From: Cryptomeria japonica
Taxonomy: Eukaryota > Streptophyta > Pinopsida > Cupressales > Cupressaceae
Direction of reading: 5' to 3'
Assembly: GCF_030272615.1 (NCBI RefSeq)
Contig: NC_081411.1
Location: forward strand, 161,581,089 to 161,645,088
Length of the DNA stretch: 64,000 nt
Below are positions 10,863 to 22,624 of the stretch, in pieces; the stretch's first letter is position 1; the number at the start of each line of letters is the position of its first letter. A program made the position numbers and the translations under genes. Under the pieces are notes generated by a model, which did not search any database, was not told the origin of the DNA, and saw nothing but the letters and a program-made list of their open reading frames with translations.

Positions 10863-12218
10863 TTACCGAGATGCATGATCAACCACCCCAGTCGCAATGA
10901 TAACTCGAGTCTCCAAGTCTCTAATTAAAATTGACTTAGGTGTGAACTCCATAATTTTCTGTGTTTCCCCATGTGTGATTTGATAGATGGAAAGGAGATT
11001 GTTTGTCAAATGGGGTACACACAACACATCATTGAAGGAGTTATCCCCAATGGAAATAGATCCTTTTCCAATCACATCCATATATGTATGATTTCCCAAA
11101 TCAATTTGTAGCATGGTGCAAGACTCAAATATAGAAAACATAGATTGTGAAGATGCCATATGATGAGAAGCCCCTGAATCTAGAAGCCCTCTCCCTAAAT
11201 GATGACTTGTAGTAGCGCAAAATTTTTTTCATTTTCTTGTCCCAAAAGAGTGAGTCTTCCTACTTGTTGAAGCCATGAATTCTTGGCCTTTCCTCTTCGA
11301 TTGTGAGGAAGTGGAAGGTGATGAATCCTCATTTTTGTAGGCATTAGGCAAATCAATGTTGTGCTTTTTGAGGATGTGTGTGAGCTCATCAATCTTCTTA
11401 TAATGGCAATTATTCTCCTCATGACCAACCTTTTTACAATAGGCACAAGTAGGTCTCTCCTTCTTTGATGAATTGTCCTTGGAAGAGGATGAATCTCCTT
11501 ATTGTGGAGAATGTGGTGCTTTATCCTTAGGTTTTGATTGCCATTTCTTCTGGTTTGAGTTGTCCTTTCCTTGATTTCCTTTGTTTGCCACTAATTCTTG
11601 AGACTTAGAAGTCTTAAGAATGCCCATTCTTATCAACTTAGTTTGTTCCATCATCAACATTTTGGTGAAAGAATCAAATGTAGGCATTGTGTAGCTTGAA
11701 CCCATTGTCAACCTATGGTTTTGGAAACTAGAAACAAATATTGCATATTATTGTGGAAGCTTGTCGATCAAATTGAAGATCAATTGAGCATCCTTCTTAT
11801 CAATGTCACAATCCTTGAGTTGTGCCCTCAACTCTTTTGCCTTAGTGACATAGTCTTGTATAGTATCAAAGTTCTTGGGATCTAACATGGCAAGATCACT
11901 ATCAAGCTGATATCCCCTAATCTCATCAGCTTGACCATACAAGTCTTGAAACTTTTGCCAAGAATCCTTAATTAAGGTACATTTCTGAACATGAAAGATG
12001 AGATCCTTTGACACATACTTTCTTAAGGTACCAATTGCCATGATATTTTGGGTGAGCCAATCCAAGTGAGAAATAGGATCATCCTTAGGATCAGTGGGAG
12101 AAACAATAGTTCCATCAATGTAATGAGTTAGTCATTTTTCCATAAGTTTACTCCATGCATCGATTTTCCAAGTAGCATAATTAAGAGGAGTTAAGAGAGG
12201 AAACTTAGGAGAACCCAT
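10863..12218 (-). pseudogene. copia B gag-protease frame
   Basis: One continuous frame of about 452 codons with four stops and no frameshift. It begins MGSPKFPLLTPLNYATWKID, a typical copia gag start. The UBN2-type capsid helices follow (KDSWQKFQDLYGQ, KAKELRAQLKDCD, LIFNLIDKLPQ). Then comes a complete CCHC knuckle (CAYCKKVGHEENNC) near 11430 and an intact protease active site, LLDSGASHHM, near 11180. After NNLLSIYQITHG and an IATGVVDHAS block of the pre-integrase domain the frame ends, well short of integrase. The stops lie near 12133 (TGA), 11746 (TAA), 11499 (TAA) and 11228 (TGA). All fit C-to-T change of Gln or Arg codons. Catalytic and zinc residues are otherwise intact. Confidence 0.85.
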
Positions 12219-13773
12219 AGCAGCAAAAGGAAAGAATACAAGAGCACAAAAGCACAAGAGACACCCCCCAAATTAACTCAATCAAAGTCCCCCCCCACCA
12301 AAATGATGATTTTGGCACTTTATATGTAGTGAGTGTACAATAGGACACTTGCAAACAATGGCAAGGTGGACTTATGATTTTGTCTTACAACTACCTCAAT
12401 AGGTCAAGAAGTACAATGCAAAAGACTAGAAAGCTAGATCTATGCAATACAAGTGCCAAATTGGTCAAAAAAGATCATATTCTGAAAGTAAAATTCTACT
12501 CAAAATCATTGCAAACTGATAGTAGATTATGAAAGTAGATAAAAAATTATGCACATAAAATAAAAGGCACATGAAAAGGAGTTCGTCTGAGCCCAAACGG
12601 AGTCCCGAAAGTTGCAGAATCGAAGATTAGATAGGTCCAGTCACCAAAAATTGAGATTTATGAAATACATGTCCATTAAAATTAGAAAATAATGCCACCA
12701 TGAGAAAGTACACAAAAAATAATCCTATTTAAAAAAAAATGCACCAAAAAAGGAGCAAAAATGAGCAAGATATGGCCATTTGAAGTTTGACTCCAAAAGA
12801 AAAAAGCTCAATAGGAGGGGCTTGGCAAATTTTCAAAAAATTGATGATATCATCAATCTGTAAGGTTAAATTTATTGGTCGTATGGCCATTGCCAAAACT
12901 TCGCCTTCCTGCTTGCGTGGCGTCCATACAGTACGTACTGATGATGTGGACAAAGAAAAATCTGACACGTGTTGTATTGATGGTACGTAAATCTGACACG
13001 GCACTGAGATGACAGTCTGCATGGAAGATGATAATGCGCCAACTGGGCTGGTGCATGGGCGTGGGTGTCTGCATGAGCAAGAGGTGCCAGGAGAAAACCA
13101 AAGCAGGGTTGAAGGAGTACGAAGGGTGGTATAGGATGTCGGGGTTGCTAGAGCAAGCGAAGACAACCGTCAATGTGAACCGAAAATTGGAGGTGATGTT
13201 GGCAGTCTGTAGTCAGTTGAGAGACTAAGCCGGGAGACGGGAGCTGAGAGTCAGGAGACGGTAGCCTATGACCGATGATTGGAACAGGAGTGTCGGGGAG
13301 TTGGGAGGGAGTCGGTGGTTGTAAGGCAGGGCTCGGGATTGTCAATAGGTACGGCGACCGATAGAGGAAAACCAACACGTGTACGGTGGCAGGGGGTGGG
13401 TGGGTGTAAACCCCCCCAAATACAATAATTTTTAAAAAAAAATTTTAAATTTAAAAAAAACTTTTACAATATATATTAAAAAACTACGAAAATTTTTAAA
13501 ATAAAATATGAAAATATATTTTCGTAGAAAAAAAAATAATTTTTTTTTCTAGCAAAATCATACTTTACTACCTAAATAGGACAAAATTTTTCTCCAAAAT
13601 TGACTTTCTCTAAAATGGGCCTAGTTTATACTCAATTTTTATGTAAATGACCTCCAAGACTCAAGCGTGATATCAAAATCATCGTAGGACACCTCAAAAA
13701 ATAGAACCTCCTCAGATCCAAAAAAGCAAGCCTTCATTAATGCCTCTAAAAGATGAATCAATGATGCTCTAAT
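12219..13773 (-). other. copia B leader between primer site and gag
   Basis: About 1.55 kb without recognisable protein. Positions 12880-13400 are clearly richer in G and C than their surroundings, and long frames are open there on both strands (12729-13166 minus, 12853-13173 minus). That is expected from low stop density and is not evidence of a gene. Positions 13410-13560 are A/T homopolymer-rich. Confidence 0.5.
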
Positions 13774-13841
13774 GGCTCTGATACGATGTGAGATTTTGCG
13801 ATGATCAAGAGCTCAATGAAAAGTACAAAATATAGGACAAG
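13774..13841 (-). repeat. copia B primer site and truncated 5' LTR
   Basis: Minus-strand TCGTATCAGAGCC at 13774-13786 is the Met-tRNA primer site with one change (G to C at the second base of the canonical TGG). The 5' LTR start TGTGAGATTTTG follows at 13787. Identity with 9024-9774 ends after 'ataggacaag' at 13841. Confidence 0.75.
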
Positions 13842-14475
13842 CAAGGTCTTGGATTTGAGAAAGGTGAAAGCTTTGTATCTGGTCAAAGTAATCCTAGGTA
13901 AGTTAAAAAATCCAAAGAATAAACCTAAAAGCTCGCTAGTAAGACAACCTAATTCTCAAAGGTATCCATCTTTCAATGGTAATTTCTTTGCTTGCAATAA
14001 ATTTGGTCATAAAGCTATTTAATGTAGAAGTAGAATGAATCATAATGGTCAATGTTTCTCTGATCAATGTTTCAAATGCAATAAGTATGAACATAAATCA
14101 AATAAATGTAGAAATAGAATGAATAACTCTTTCAATAGAAGGAATATTAGATGTTATGCATGCAATAGGTTTGGTCACATTGCTAATTAGTGTAGATAAA
14201 GAGGAAATCGAGTAAATTACAAATTTGGACAAGGAAATGTTGTGTGCTACAATTGCAACAAATTCGATCACATTGCAAGATTTCGTAGAAGCAAAAATGT
14301 GAATAGGAAGGGTACGACATACAAGAACAAGAATGTACATATAGATGATAAAGGAAAAGAAAAATTGGATGAGATCAGGAATAAAATGAAGAAGACATGG
14401 GTAAAGAAGAGTGATACTGATGTAGGGAATGGGTCCACACCTGAATCTAGTGCTGGGAACTCCTCTGAGAATTGA
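13842..14475 (+). pseudogene. element C gag C-terminus with four tandem zinc knuckles
   Basis: One frame, open apart from a few stops, encodes four successive knuckle-like units: ACNKFGHKAI (first Cys changed to Phe), CFKCNKYEHKSNKC (complete CCHC), CYACNRFGHIAN followed by a stop and Cys, and CYNCNKFDHIARFR (last Cys changed to Arg). A Lys-rich tail (DKGKEKLDEIRNKMKKTW) ends near SAGNSSEN. Gag knuckles bind the element's RNA. Most copia gags have one or two, so four in a row is unusual. The stops are TAA/TAG where Gln would stand before the last Cys of the knuckle. Confidence 0.75.
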
Positions 14476-14891
14476 TTTAAGGCCTCTAGCCTAGGGGGAG
14501 TTTTCAAGAAAATCCTATGCCCCCACTATTAGTAGTTGGTACTTGAACCAAGTAGGCTGGCAGAAGTTGTATTGGGCTACTATAGACAATTTGGAATGAT
14601 ATCCATTGTGTTGATGTCATAGATCCATGAAGAAATCTTTTTGAAGCTTTGAGCAAAACTAGGGTATTTGGAAGGTTTAGGAAAAACACATTTACTAAAC
14701 GTAAAATTTAGATGTGTGAATGTTAAAATGGCACTTTACCTCCTCATTTGTCACTTTGCACTAAAAGAGAAAGAGGTTTAGATTGCTTTGTAAGCAGATA
14801 TCCTAGAGACCGAAGTTGCAAGAAGATTTTTGTGTGAAACCCTAATGCAGCCAAAAAGGTATCTATCTGTGAAGCTTTTCAAATAAATTTT
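14476..14891 (+). other. element C spacer between gag and the long unknown frame
   Basis: No protein recognised. It starts with 'ggcctctagcctagggggag', a purine-rich word of the kind seen between the ORFs of such elements. I saw no splice site or protein motif I would defend. Confidence 0.4.
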
Positions 14892-17800
14892 TTGAAAATG
14901 GTTACTCCATTGGTTGTTGATATCAGTGAGAGATCTCGCCCAAATTTCAAGAAATATCCATTCAAATCAGTAGAAGTAGATCCATTAGGTGCATTTTCCT
15001 CAGTTTTGTATGGTGTTCTTCATGTCAAAGACATTAGGTTTTACATTCATACAAATATTGAGCTAGGAAGTTGACAACTATTGAATCTCTACCCCAAGTA
15101 GTTATTAGGTGAATATTTAAGGCTCAAACCAGAATTTAAAGTATTAGAGGAAAATAAATTTATTCAAGTTGTGAAGTTCCTATTGTTTGATGAAAGCAAA
15201 TGGGCCTGGTATGTATTGAGTAGTATTCATGATGAATTTATGTGGTTGAGCAAGTCATTCATGATCACAAGGAACTATAAGATTTGTAATGGATCTATTC
15301 TCATTCAGTGATTTGCCTACACTGAAATCCATGAAGAATCAACTTGTTACAGATGCAACTGGATAAAGATTTGACAAAATAGCTATGATAATAAATGACA
15401 TACTTGAGCATGATGTGAAGTTTTGTTCAATGGTGATTGGATAAAAGATCTATAACTCCAGCTGGGAAAACTTTATATTTGGTACAACAATTTATGTAGC
15501 CTATGAAATGATCAAGGAAAACAAAGAATATGACCAATGTGAATTGTTGCGGAGTCAGATAATGAAGAATCTAGCCAAGGTAAAGTAGGATAAGAAAAAC
15601 ACCTTCAAGTATGGCACTCAGATCTTATGTTTGTTCCTTTATTTCATGAATGGGGTTCTAGAAGCTGGTCATGTTCAATGGGCAAGTGACAAGCTAGTAG
15701 TTGTTCAAATCAGAGAACTTTTATACAACATTGGTGACAGTAAGGCCTAAAAAGTTTCTATTTGGGGCTATTTCAAGAATATCCAAAGTGTAATCTATAA
15801 TAGGGAAAGAATCCCTAAATCAATTGTTGAGAAGTACAAAGATATAATATGCTTTATGGTTGATACTAATTAATGCTTGATGGAAACAGTAGAGCCAAGG
15901 ATAGTCTAGATCATTCCTATGGTATATGAAGTGGATGCTCAGATATTGGATATGTATGCTCAACATTTGTTGAGTAAGCCATTTGATACCACAAAGGAGA
16001 GATTGGACACATTTGTTGAGAAAGACTTATAGTTGTATTCTTATTTCAAGAAGTCTGAGATATTCTGGAAGGTCAGGAAAGAAGTTGAGGAGTATCTAAA
16101 AATCATTGGCATTAGAAAAAAAAGTAGTTTGGAAAGCTAGGAAGAACCCAAAAAGTTGCAAGGGAGAGGCTAGTCAAAGTTGAATTAGTCAATATGAAAG
16201 CCTCCATCCCTAAGCCAAGACAAACAAGAAGCTCTGTACCCTCCTCTGGTTCTCTTAAGCCAGCTAGCTCAGATAAATATCAAGCTAAGTCATCTGGGAA
16301 AGGTGAAAATACGAAGAAAGGAAAAAGCTCAAAAGTATATACCACTGTTGAAGACAATGAAGAAATAGAGTTTGATGAAGCAGTGAAGGAAATCAAGACC
16401 AAGGGAAAAAAACATGAAAAGTCTCTAAGGACAAGCCCTTCGGTGAAGAGAACGCTAGTAAGAAAATAAATTTGGATGCAAACAAGCCTAACATGTCAGT
16501 CAAAGATGTTGAAGAAGCTCTTATGGTGCAAGGTAATTTGAAACCACTCTCAGAATATTATGACAAGTTTGATGATGTTGGCAAGATAATTATTGAAGAA
16601 GACATAGTTAAGTACTTGAACATTTTCAATAGGGGAACTTATTGAAATTATGTCTGAAATTCCTAGAAGTTTGTATAAAATTTTAGAGATGAGAAGAGGT
16701 AGTGCCAAGGTTGAGGATGAAAGGATTAAGGAATATGTGTTGGTAAATCTATGCCCTATGATAGTAGTAGAGGAAATAAATAAAATAATCGAAGAAGCTA
16801 GAAAGGAATTTAGAAGCAAAACAAGAATAAATAAGCTTATGATTGAGAAAATTGATCAAGTGATCAAAGATACTGAGAAAACATTGAAGCCAATTATAGA
16901 TAAGAACAAATTTGATGTTTCAAAAGAATCCCATGATGGTGATAATTCATCTGTTCCAAAAGTGCAAGAAGTGCATTCAAAAGATGAACAAGTTGAAGTA
17001 AATGTTTCCTCTATTCTAAAAGAGGTAGGTGTGGATAAAGAGAAGGGAGAAGAATTAAATAAATATGAAGAGGGGACATGAAAAAGAGACGAGGTTGAGG
17101 ATACTTAGAATCCTCCGGGTCGGATAAATGATATGGACACAATGCCATTTGTGAAGACTCAAGTTCCAATTGATAATGAAGGTCCAAAGGAGGTCAAAGA
17201 ATAAATTGATACAAATGATAAAAAGGTTGAGATAATTGGGGTTGTCATTGAAGCAAAAGACATTGCTAAAGATGTCAAGGACTTCCTTGAGAAGGATAAA
17301 TTGATTTTTGATGATGTGACAGTATCCTAACAACCTATTAATTTTTCTACCATTTCTCCCATTCATAAATTGAAGCTAGAATCATTTTCATGGTTAAAGG
17401 AAAGAGAGGAGATCCTAAAATCTCACATGGAGGACAATGAGCACTAAGTCTTCCATCTAGTGTCTTGGAGAAGATAATGCCTACATTATGGAAGGACACA
17501 TCTAATTCTCCCTCTGGTCAGCTAAAGAGCCTAATCAACTTTGTAAGTACTCACTTTGATTCCTTAGAAATATCAGCTGAAGATAGGATTTGAAATGAGT
17601 TTAATGATAAAATATTTAGTGAATTAAAGAAGATGATTGCTAGTGATAGGAGTTTGCTACACAGCTATGTGAAAAAGTATTCAAAATGCCTAGTCTAAAG
17701 GAGGCAATGTGTACAAATCCTATTTATTATCTTCTAAATTTGGTGAAGACATTGAGAAGTAGATTAAGGAGAATGAGAAGTAGTTGGTAGGAATCTCTTA

Positions 17801-18137
17801 GTCTTTTGATCCTTTGACTGTCTCTATGGCCAGTCAAGAAACTTAGGTCATATATTTACTTGATAAATTAAGATCCTAATACATGATAAGGAGAAGATCA
17901 TTGGTAGAATTGGTGAGCTTCATAGACCAATTTCTCCAAAATTGGATACAATGATTAGTGGTTTAAAGGAAGCCCAAGATGCAATGGCTAAAAATGATCC
18001 CTCAAATCTTTAGTTGACAGAGGTGCAAGCATTTTTTTTCAGTGGTCTCATCTCAGTTTTGGAGTGTCTCAAGAAAGGTTGGGACAATCATTTGAACTCA
18101 TTGAAGAACATTTTGGCAGACATATTTAAGTTTATGT
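14892..18137 (+). pseudogene. element C long ORF of unknown function
   Basis: Roughly 1,000-1,080 codons of protein-like sequence remain, broken by stops and frameshifts. It starts near MVTPLVVDISERSRPNFKKY and holds a mixed globular segment (about 15080-16140). A basic Ser/Lys-rich segment follows (16194-16469: QTRSSVPSSGS, KGKSSKV), then a charged, probably coiled segment (16650-17081: MSEIPRSLYKILEMRRG, VNLCPMIVVEEINKIIEEA). A further stretch ends near 18137 (KIIGRIGELHRPISPKLDTM). Frame 1 between 15364 and 16140 carries eight stops, four TAA and four TAG, and no TGA. I recognise no domain. It may correspond to the env-like/unknown ORF that Sireviruses carry after pol, but that is inference from position and composition. 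Confidence 0.5.
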
Positions 18138-18388
18138 AAGATAGGAATGTATATGTGTACATATGTTGTTGTACATAGTTTTTTGTATGAGTTTTGGCAT
18201 GCAGATCCCTACCTTTTGCATTGATGTAAAAGGGGGAGTGTAGGGTAGTGAAAAATGTAATACTCATCTCCAGGAGAGTTCTTGAGTTTTGGAGTTTTTG
18301 AGTTTTGTAGTATATACATATGTTGGTAGTGATTCCAACATTTAGTCATTTTTCACTTGGTGTTGCCACCAATGCCAAAGGAGGAGAT

Positions 18389-19447
18389 TGTCGGAAAGAG
18401 ACACTACACATGTTATCAAGTGTTGTCATTGATGACAACCTAAGTAATTTCTCCAATCGACATTACATGATTTGATCATACCGAAAGTTTGAGTGGACAT
18501 TTGTTCAAGTTCGACTAAGCTTAGAACAACGCATCTAACAATCTTCAGTATTTTGGTCTAGATTTCTTTTTAGGCTAATATATTATATTATGGATATTAC
18601 AAAAGGTAGATAGGTGTCTGGACTACCCTTATTCTATAGTTTAGGTCTCTATTGATGATTTGTGTGCAAGTTAGAAGTTTTTGAGTACCGGTTTTTGGTT
18701 TACTAGTAAGTATCAAGTTGACTTGTGTAGTCAATCTTTGTGCAGATTTGATGGAGCAGTTTTGCTAATTGATTTTGTGATCTAGCAAGTTTGGCCAACA
18801 TTTGGGAAGTGTGTGGACAATTATTTTTTCTCCGCATAAGCATTGGAGTTATAAGTCTTGATGAGCCGACTAGCAATTAATATGATCTCATGTTGTGGAT
18901 ACATATAATCAATGTAATTGACTATTTTGAGTATGGAATAGGTTGAGTGATCAATTGAGCGCATTTTATGTGCATAAGATAAAGATTTCTAAACTAGATC
19001 ATTGCACAAGAAAGTTATAGAGCAATAAGAAATGAAGTGTAAAAAATTAGTGTATTGTGCTCAACCAGAACTATACTTTGGTATTTGTAGATGTTGTTCT
19101 TCAGTTCAAATATTTTAGTTATCATTTGTTAATGATTTAGTAGGTAGTGAGCCTCCTTTTGAGTAGCAAGCTCTAGGTAGTGTGCCTAAATGCATGTGCA
19201 TTCCCATTGTAAAACTTAGACTATTTGACTATACTCATTTTGTGTGTTCATCCCCACCATGGTTTTTCCCCTAATAGGGTTTCCACATATAAAATCATTG
19301 TGTTATGGTGTTGTGGTTGTTCATGTTATGTTCTTGCACATTTCTTTTGATTAAATGCATTAAATATTTGAAGGAACATATTAACAAAATCAAAGTTTCC
19401 ATAACACTGATTCACCCCAGCCCCCTCAATGTTCCTTGATTCTAATA
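18389..19447 (+). repeat. element C 3' LTR
   Basis: About 1,059 bp, from TGTCGGAAAGAGACAC to TTGATTCTAATA. The closing segment 'cataacactgattcacccc' followed by 'cagccccctcaatgttcc' is typical of the U5 end of plant copia LTRs of this type. The terminal CA appears as TA, a C-to-T change. No second copy is present in the window. Confidence 0.65.
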
Positions 19448-21863
19448 GTTAATGATATTTAGTCTAGTTAGGTGTAGGGTTTATAATGAAGATCTTTTGA
19501 ATAGGCCTATGTTGTTTACTCTAGACTTTCGTTGTAACTATGTGCTCTGCTATGTTTGTGGACTCTTTATATTTATTTATTCATAGTTATACTTTAGGGA
19601 GACGATGGCTTGATTAGAACATTGTGTTTAGTTATGTGGACATGATGATTTTTGACTATTTCTGACAACGGTTGATGTGGTTCCTACTATGAGTTCTTGT
19701 TGCCAGATTATGTGATGCTACTATCTGATTTTGCTATTTTGTTGGGTTTAGGGACCTCTACTTGCTAATATAATAAATAAAAACATATGATGGAATGATT
19801 AGAACATTGTTATGTCATTATGAAAAATGTTCACAACTCTAAAAATTGTATTTTTCAAGGGAAATAACTTTAAAATACAAGGGAACATGATGGGAAACCT
19901 ATAAAAACTAAACATTAATAAAAAGGTGGGGAAAATATAAAAATAAGCATAAATAAATAAAAACACTAAAAACAAGAAATCATATACAATAGGGAAAAAT
20001 AAACTCACATTCACACAAGGAAATGAAACTAATAAAACAAGGTAATGAACGAAGCAAGAAAGAGAAAAACCTTAGTTCATTATTTACGAAGGACATGGAA
20101 ATGAAAAATTCATATCTTGAACACACACTCTCCAACTCACAAACGCTACTATGAGTAAAATACCTTAACTATACTTTAAGAACGTTGAAAGAGGTTCTCT
20201 AATTTTTCAAAGAATAGGAGAAAATAGAAGATGCAAAAGTGAAAATAAAATAAATATAAAATTAGTAGAAAAGTGAAAGGGAAAAGGAGTGAACATGTCA
20301 CCATTACCACCAAGCTAGTGGGTAGGCTAGGGTCATATAAAATCCCATTCTAGGTGTCAAGACATTAGAATTTTTTTTATAGTTTTGATGGGATAACTCC
20401 AAAATTATGAGTTGAATAAGTCATTTGCATAATATTTGCCAAAGGAGATTGAAATTTTAGAGATTCTCTAACAATCATGGCAAGATGGCTAACCCTAAAA
20501 AACTGATAAGCAGCCACACCAATAGATAAAAGCATAAGAAAAATGTCAAGGTTTTAAGAATGATTCTATGAGCATGCCAAGATGAAAATTCATGATATCT
20601 GGATGTCAAAAAACAAGTGTAAAGTGCTAGACTTTCTTGATCTTTGCAAATGTTTGCCAAATTCCAAGTCTACAAATTTTATTTTCTTATGTTATCTATG
20701 CATACTTACAAATTCTTATTTTTGTACATAAAATGTTAATATAGGGTTTGATGTTAATCAAATAACATGAAGGATTCGTCACTACTAAATTTATATTAAA
20801 AATTTGATCTATTATTAAAATTATATATTGTTAATATTGAAGTAATTATGCATATAAAAATGAATTTAAAATTAGTTTTACCTCTACTGCTAACAAATAA
20901 ATATCTTTTAATGTAATATGTTTTTAATTACAACTATTTTGCAATTTATTAGAATGTAGTTAATCGTGACTACTTGAAATTATTATATATATGCTATTAT
21001 AATTAGAAATATGGTAATAATTTATCCCAAATGAGGGTGACTAATGTCAAGGGGCCCTACATGTCCCTTTCAACTAAAAACCGTAAATATTCCAAATCAT
21101 GAAATCTCTTTCTATGTTGGAATAGTAGAGCTGGAAAATCACAAGGAATCAAAACATTTTAGAATCCCACAATTCTCCACTCCCATGGCATACTGATATT
21201 ACCTCACCCCTCTTCCTACAAAACTTCCAATATTGTTTTACTTTTTTAGTCTAAAAGAGTTATGAATCAAGATATTTCTAAGATTGTACTTATTTAAGAC
21301 TATGATTCCCGTTTTAACATTTTAGCATCTCAATATTCTCCAAATTCCCATGGCACACTCTTATTACCTCAAACCTTTTGCTACAAAAACTTTCAATATA
21401 TATCACAACTAGTGTGAATAAAAGTATAGTTCCTGGATCATAACTATTAGATCCACCCAATTAGATAGATATGTTTTTGTCCATGATAATAATTATCAAA
21501 AAGATTTTCATTATTTGGCTAAGTAATGAAACAATTGTTTTTTTCTCAATAAAAGGCCAAGGCAAGAATATATTTAAATAATATAGATTATAAACATTGT
21601 AGTCATGATTTTTGGAAAGTGATAAAACGAAAAACGAAAATCATCCCATCAATAGGGGACCGAAGTAGCTATCGTAAGAATAATAGACCTCAAAATTGAA
21701 AACCACAAATCTGAAAATTATTTAGATAGAGAAGAAAAACGAACCAACTAAGTAAGTTTGTACATAATAAGATAGTCATAAAATAGACTATCGTAAAGCC
21801 TGTGAAGAGAGGATTCCATGTCGTGTGATTGGCAAACAAGAAGCAGGGGCACCTTTGAACTTA
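19448..21863. other. AT-rich intergenic stretch
   Basis: No gene, LTR end or domain recognised. Short frames at 19799-20014 and 20475-20660 (minus) are hydrophobic but look like chance openings in AT-rich DNA. Confidence 0.5.
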
Positions 21864-22624
21864 TTAGTCCATCGCTTGACCAGAGAATGAACCAGGAGAG
21901 AAGGCCGCATAACCAAATGAATGGGAGACAAACACATCATGCTCCATATCACCTTCCTCCTCGCCAATCTTCTCACTCGAGTTTGAAGTCATTTCCACAT
22001 TATTGTTGGCATTTAAAATTTCCATAAATATATAATCCACCACCCAATCCTCAATTTGACCTACATTGTCAACATTGATATTAAAGCCAAGTAGGCCGTC
22101 CTCTATGAACCCCATCAAGCATTTGAGAAATTGGACACTTCTCTAGACAATAGTAACTTCTATATTGTGAGAATTGGGAATTGAGGAGTAGGAATATCGG
22201 CTTCCATTTTGATAGCATAATGCATCCTGTAGGGAATTGTTAAATCTTTCTCAATACTTAACAAAACCTTCTCTAATTTCCCCAAAAATTCTACTTTGAA
22301 GACCCTTCTATAGATTGTTTCCACAGCCACCTTTGATTTACCAACTGTGAGGGTCATGGCAAGAAAAAAGGTAGAGATATCTGCATTGACTCTGTAGCAG
22401 TGATTTGATCTGATGTATTTTCCTCCAAGAACACGACAAACGGCATGGAAAAAGATCTCATGAGAATGGTTTACCACTTCGCAGAGCTGTTTATGAGTAA
22501 TCAGACCAAGGAAATACATATTCCTTTTAAAAGCAATGAGAGTGATGGATGTATACATTGGGAGAAAAGAAAAGCTAAGAAAACACAGAGCAAACAGACA
22601 GAGATGGAAATGGTTAAAACCCAT
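21864..22624 (-). pseudogene. unrecognised gene fragment, two frames
   Basis: A 154-codon frame (22624-22160) starts with a hydrophobic stretch (HLCLFALCFLSFSFLPMY) and continues with balanced, protein-like sequence (YIRSNHCYRVNADISTFFLA, KVAVETIYRRVFKVEFLGKL, SIEKDLTIPYRM). An 84-codon frame (22118-21864) follows on the same strand, rich in Asp, Glu and Asn (GQIEDWVVDYIFMEIL, SEKIGEEEGDMEHD). One frameshift and a stop would join them. The composition is more like a host protein than low-complexity chance frames. I do not recognise the family, and a spliced or captured host gene is as likely as a relic. Confidence 0.3.

Larger units (their letters stand above)
9024..13841 (-). mobile_element. 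copia B: gag-protease-only (TR-GAG-like) copia element
   Basis: A minus-strand LTR element with a 3' LTR at 9024-9774, a C-rich polypurine complement at 9775-9781, a gag-protease reading frame at 10863-12218, a long leader and a primer site at 13774-13786. A truncated 5' LTR follows at 13787-13841. No integrase, reverse transcriptase or RNase H sequence occurs in the 4-kb interior, so it depended on another element's pol. This architecture matches the non-autonomous TR-GAG class of plants (established class, my assignment). The 5' LTR breaks off after 55 bp where element C begins. Confidence 0.8.
13842..19447 (+). mobile_element. element C: 5'-truncated copia-like element without pol
   Basis: A plus-strand element with the C-terminal part of gag (13842-14475), a spacer, a very long broken frame of unknown function (14892-18137), two polypurine-like tracts (AAAAGGGGGAGTG at 18228 and AAAGGAGGAGAT at 18377) and a 3' LTR (18389-19447). 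Its 5' LTR, primer site and first half of gag are missing. No protease, integrase or reverse transcriptase motif is visible between gag and the LTR. The second tract running into TGTCGG is the usual Sirevirus/copia 3' end style. Confidence 0.65.

Noticed and set aside
11195-11446. 83-codon minus-strand frame in copia B
   Set aside because: It is in the wrong frame. The gag-protease frame with CAYCKKVGHEENNC runs through the same bases.
12729-13378. Several overlapping frames of 66-145 codons on both strands in a GC-richer patch
   Set aside because: Raised GC lowers stop frequency. There are no domains, and the patch lies in the untranslated leader of copia B.
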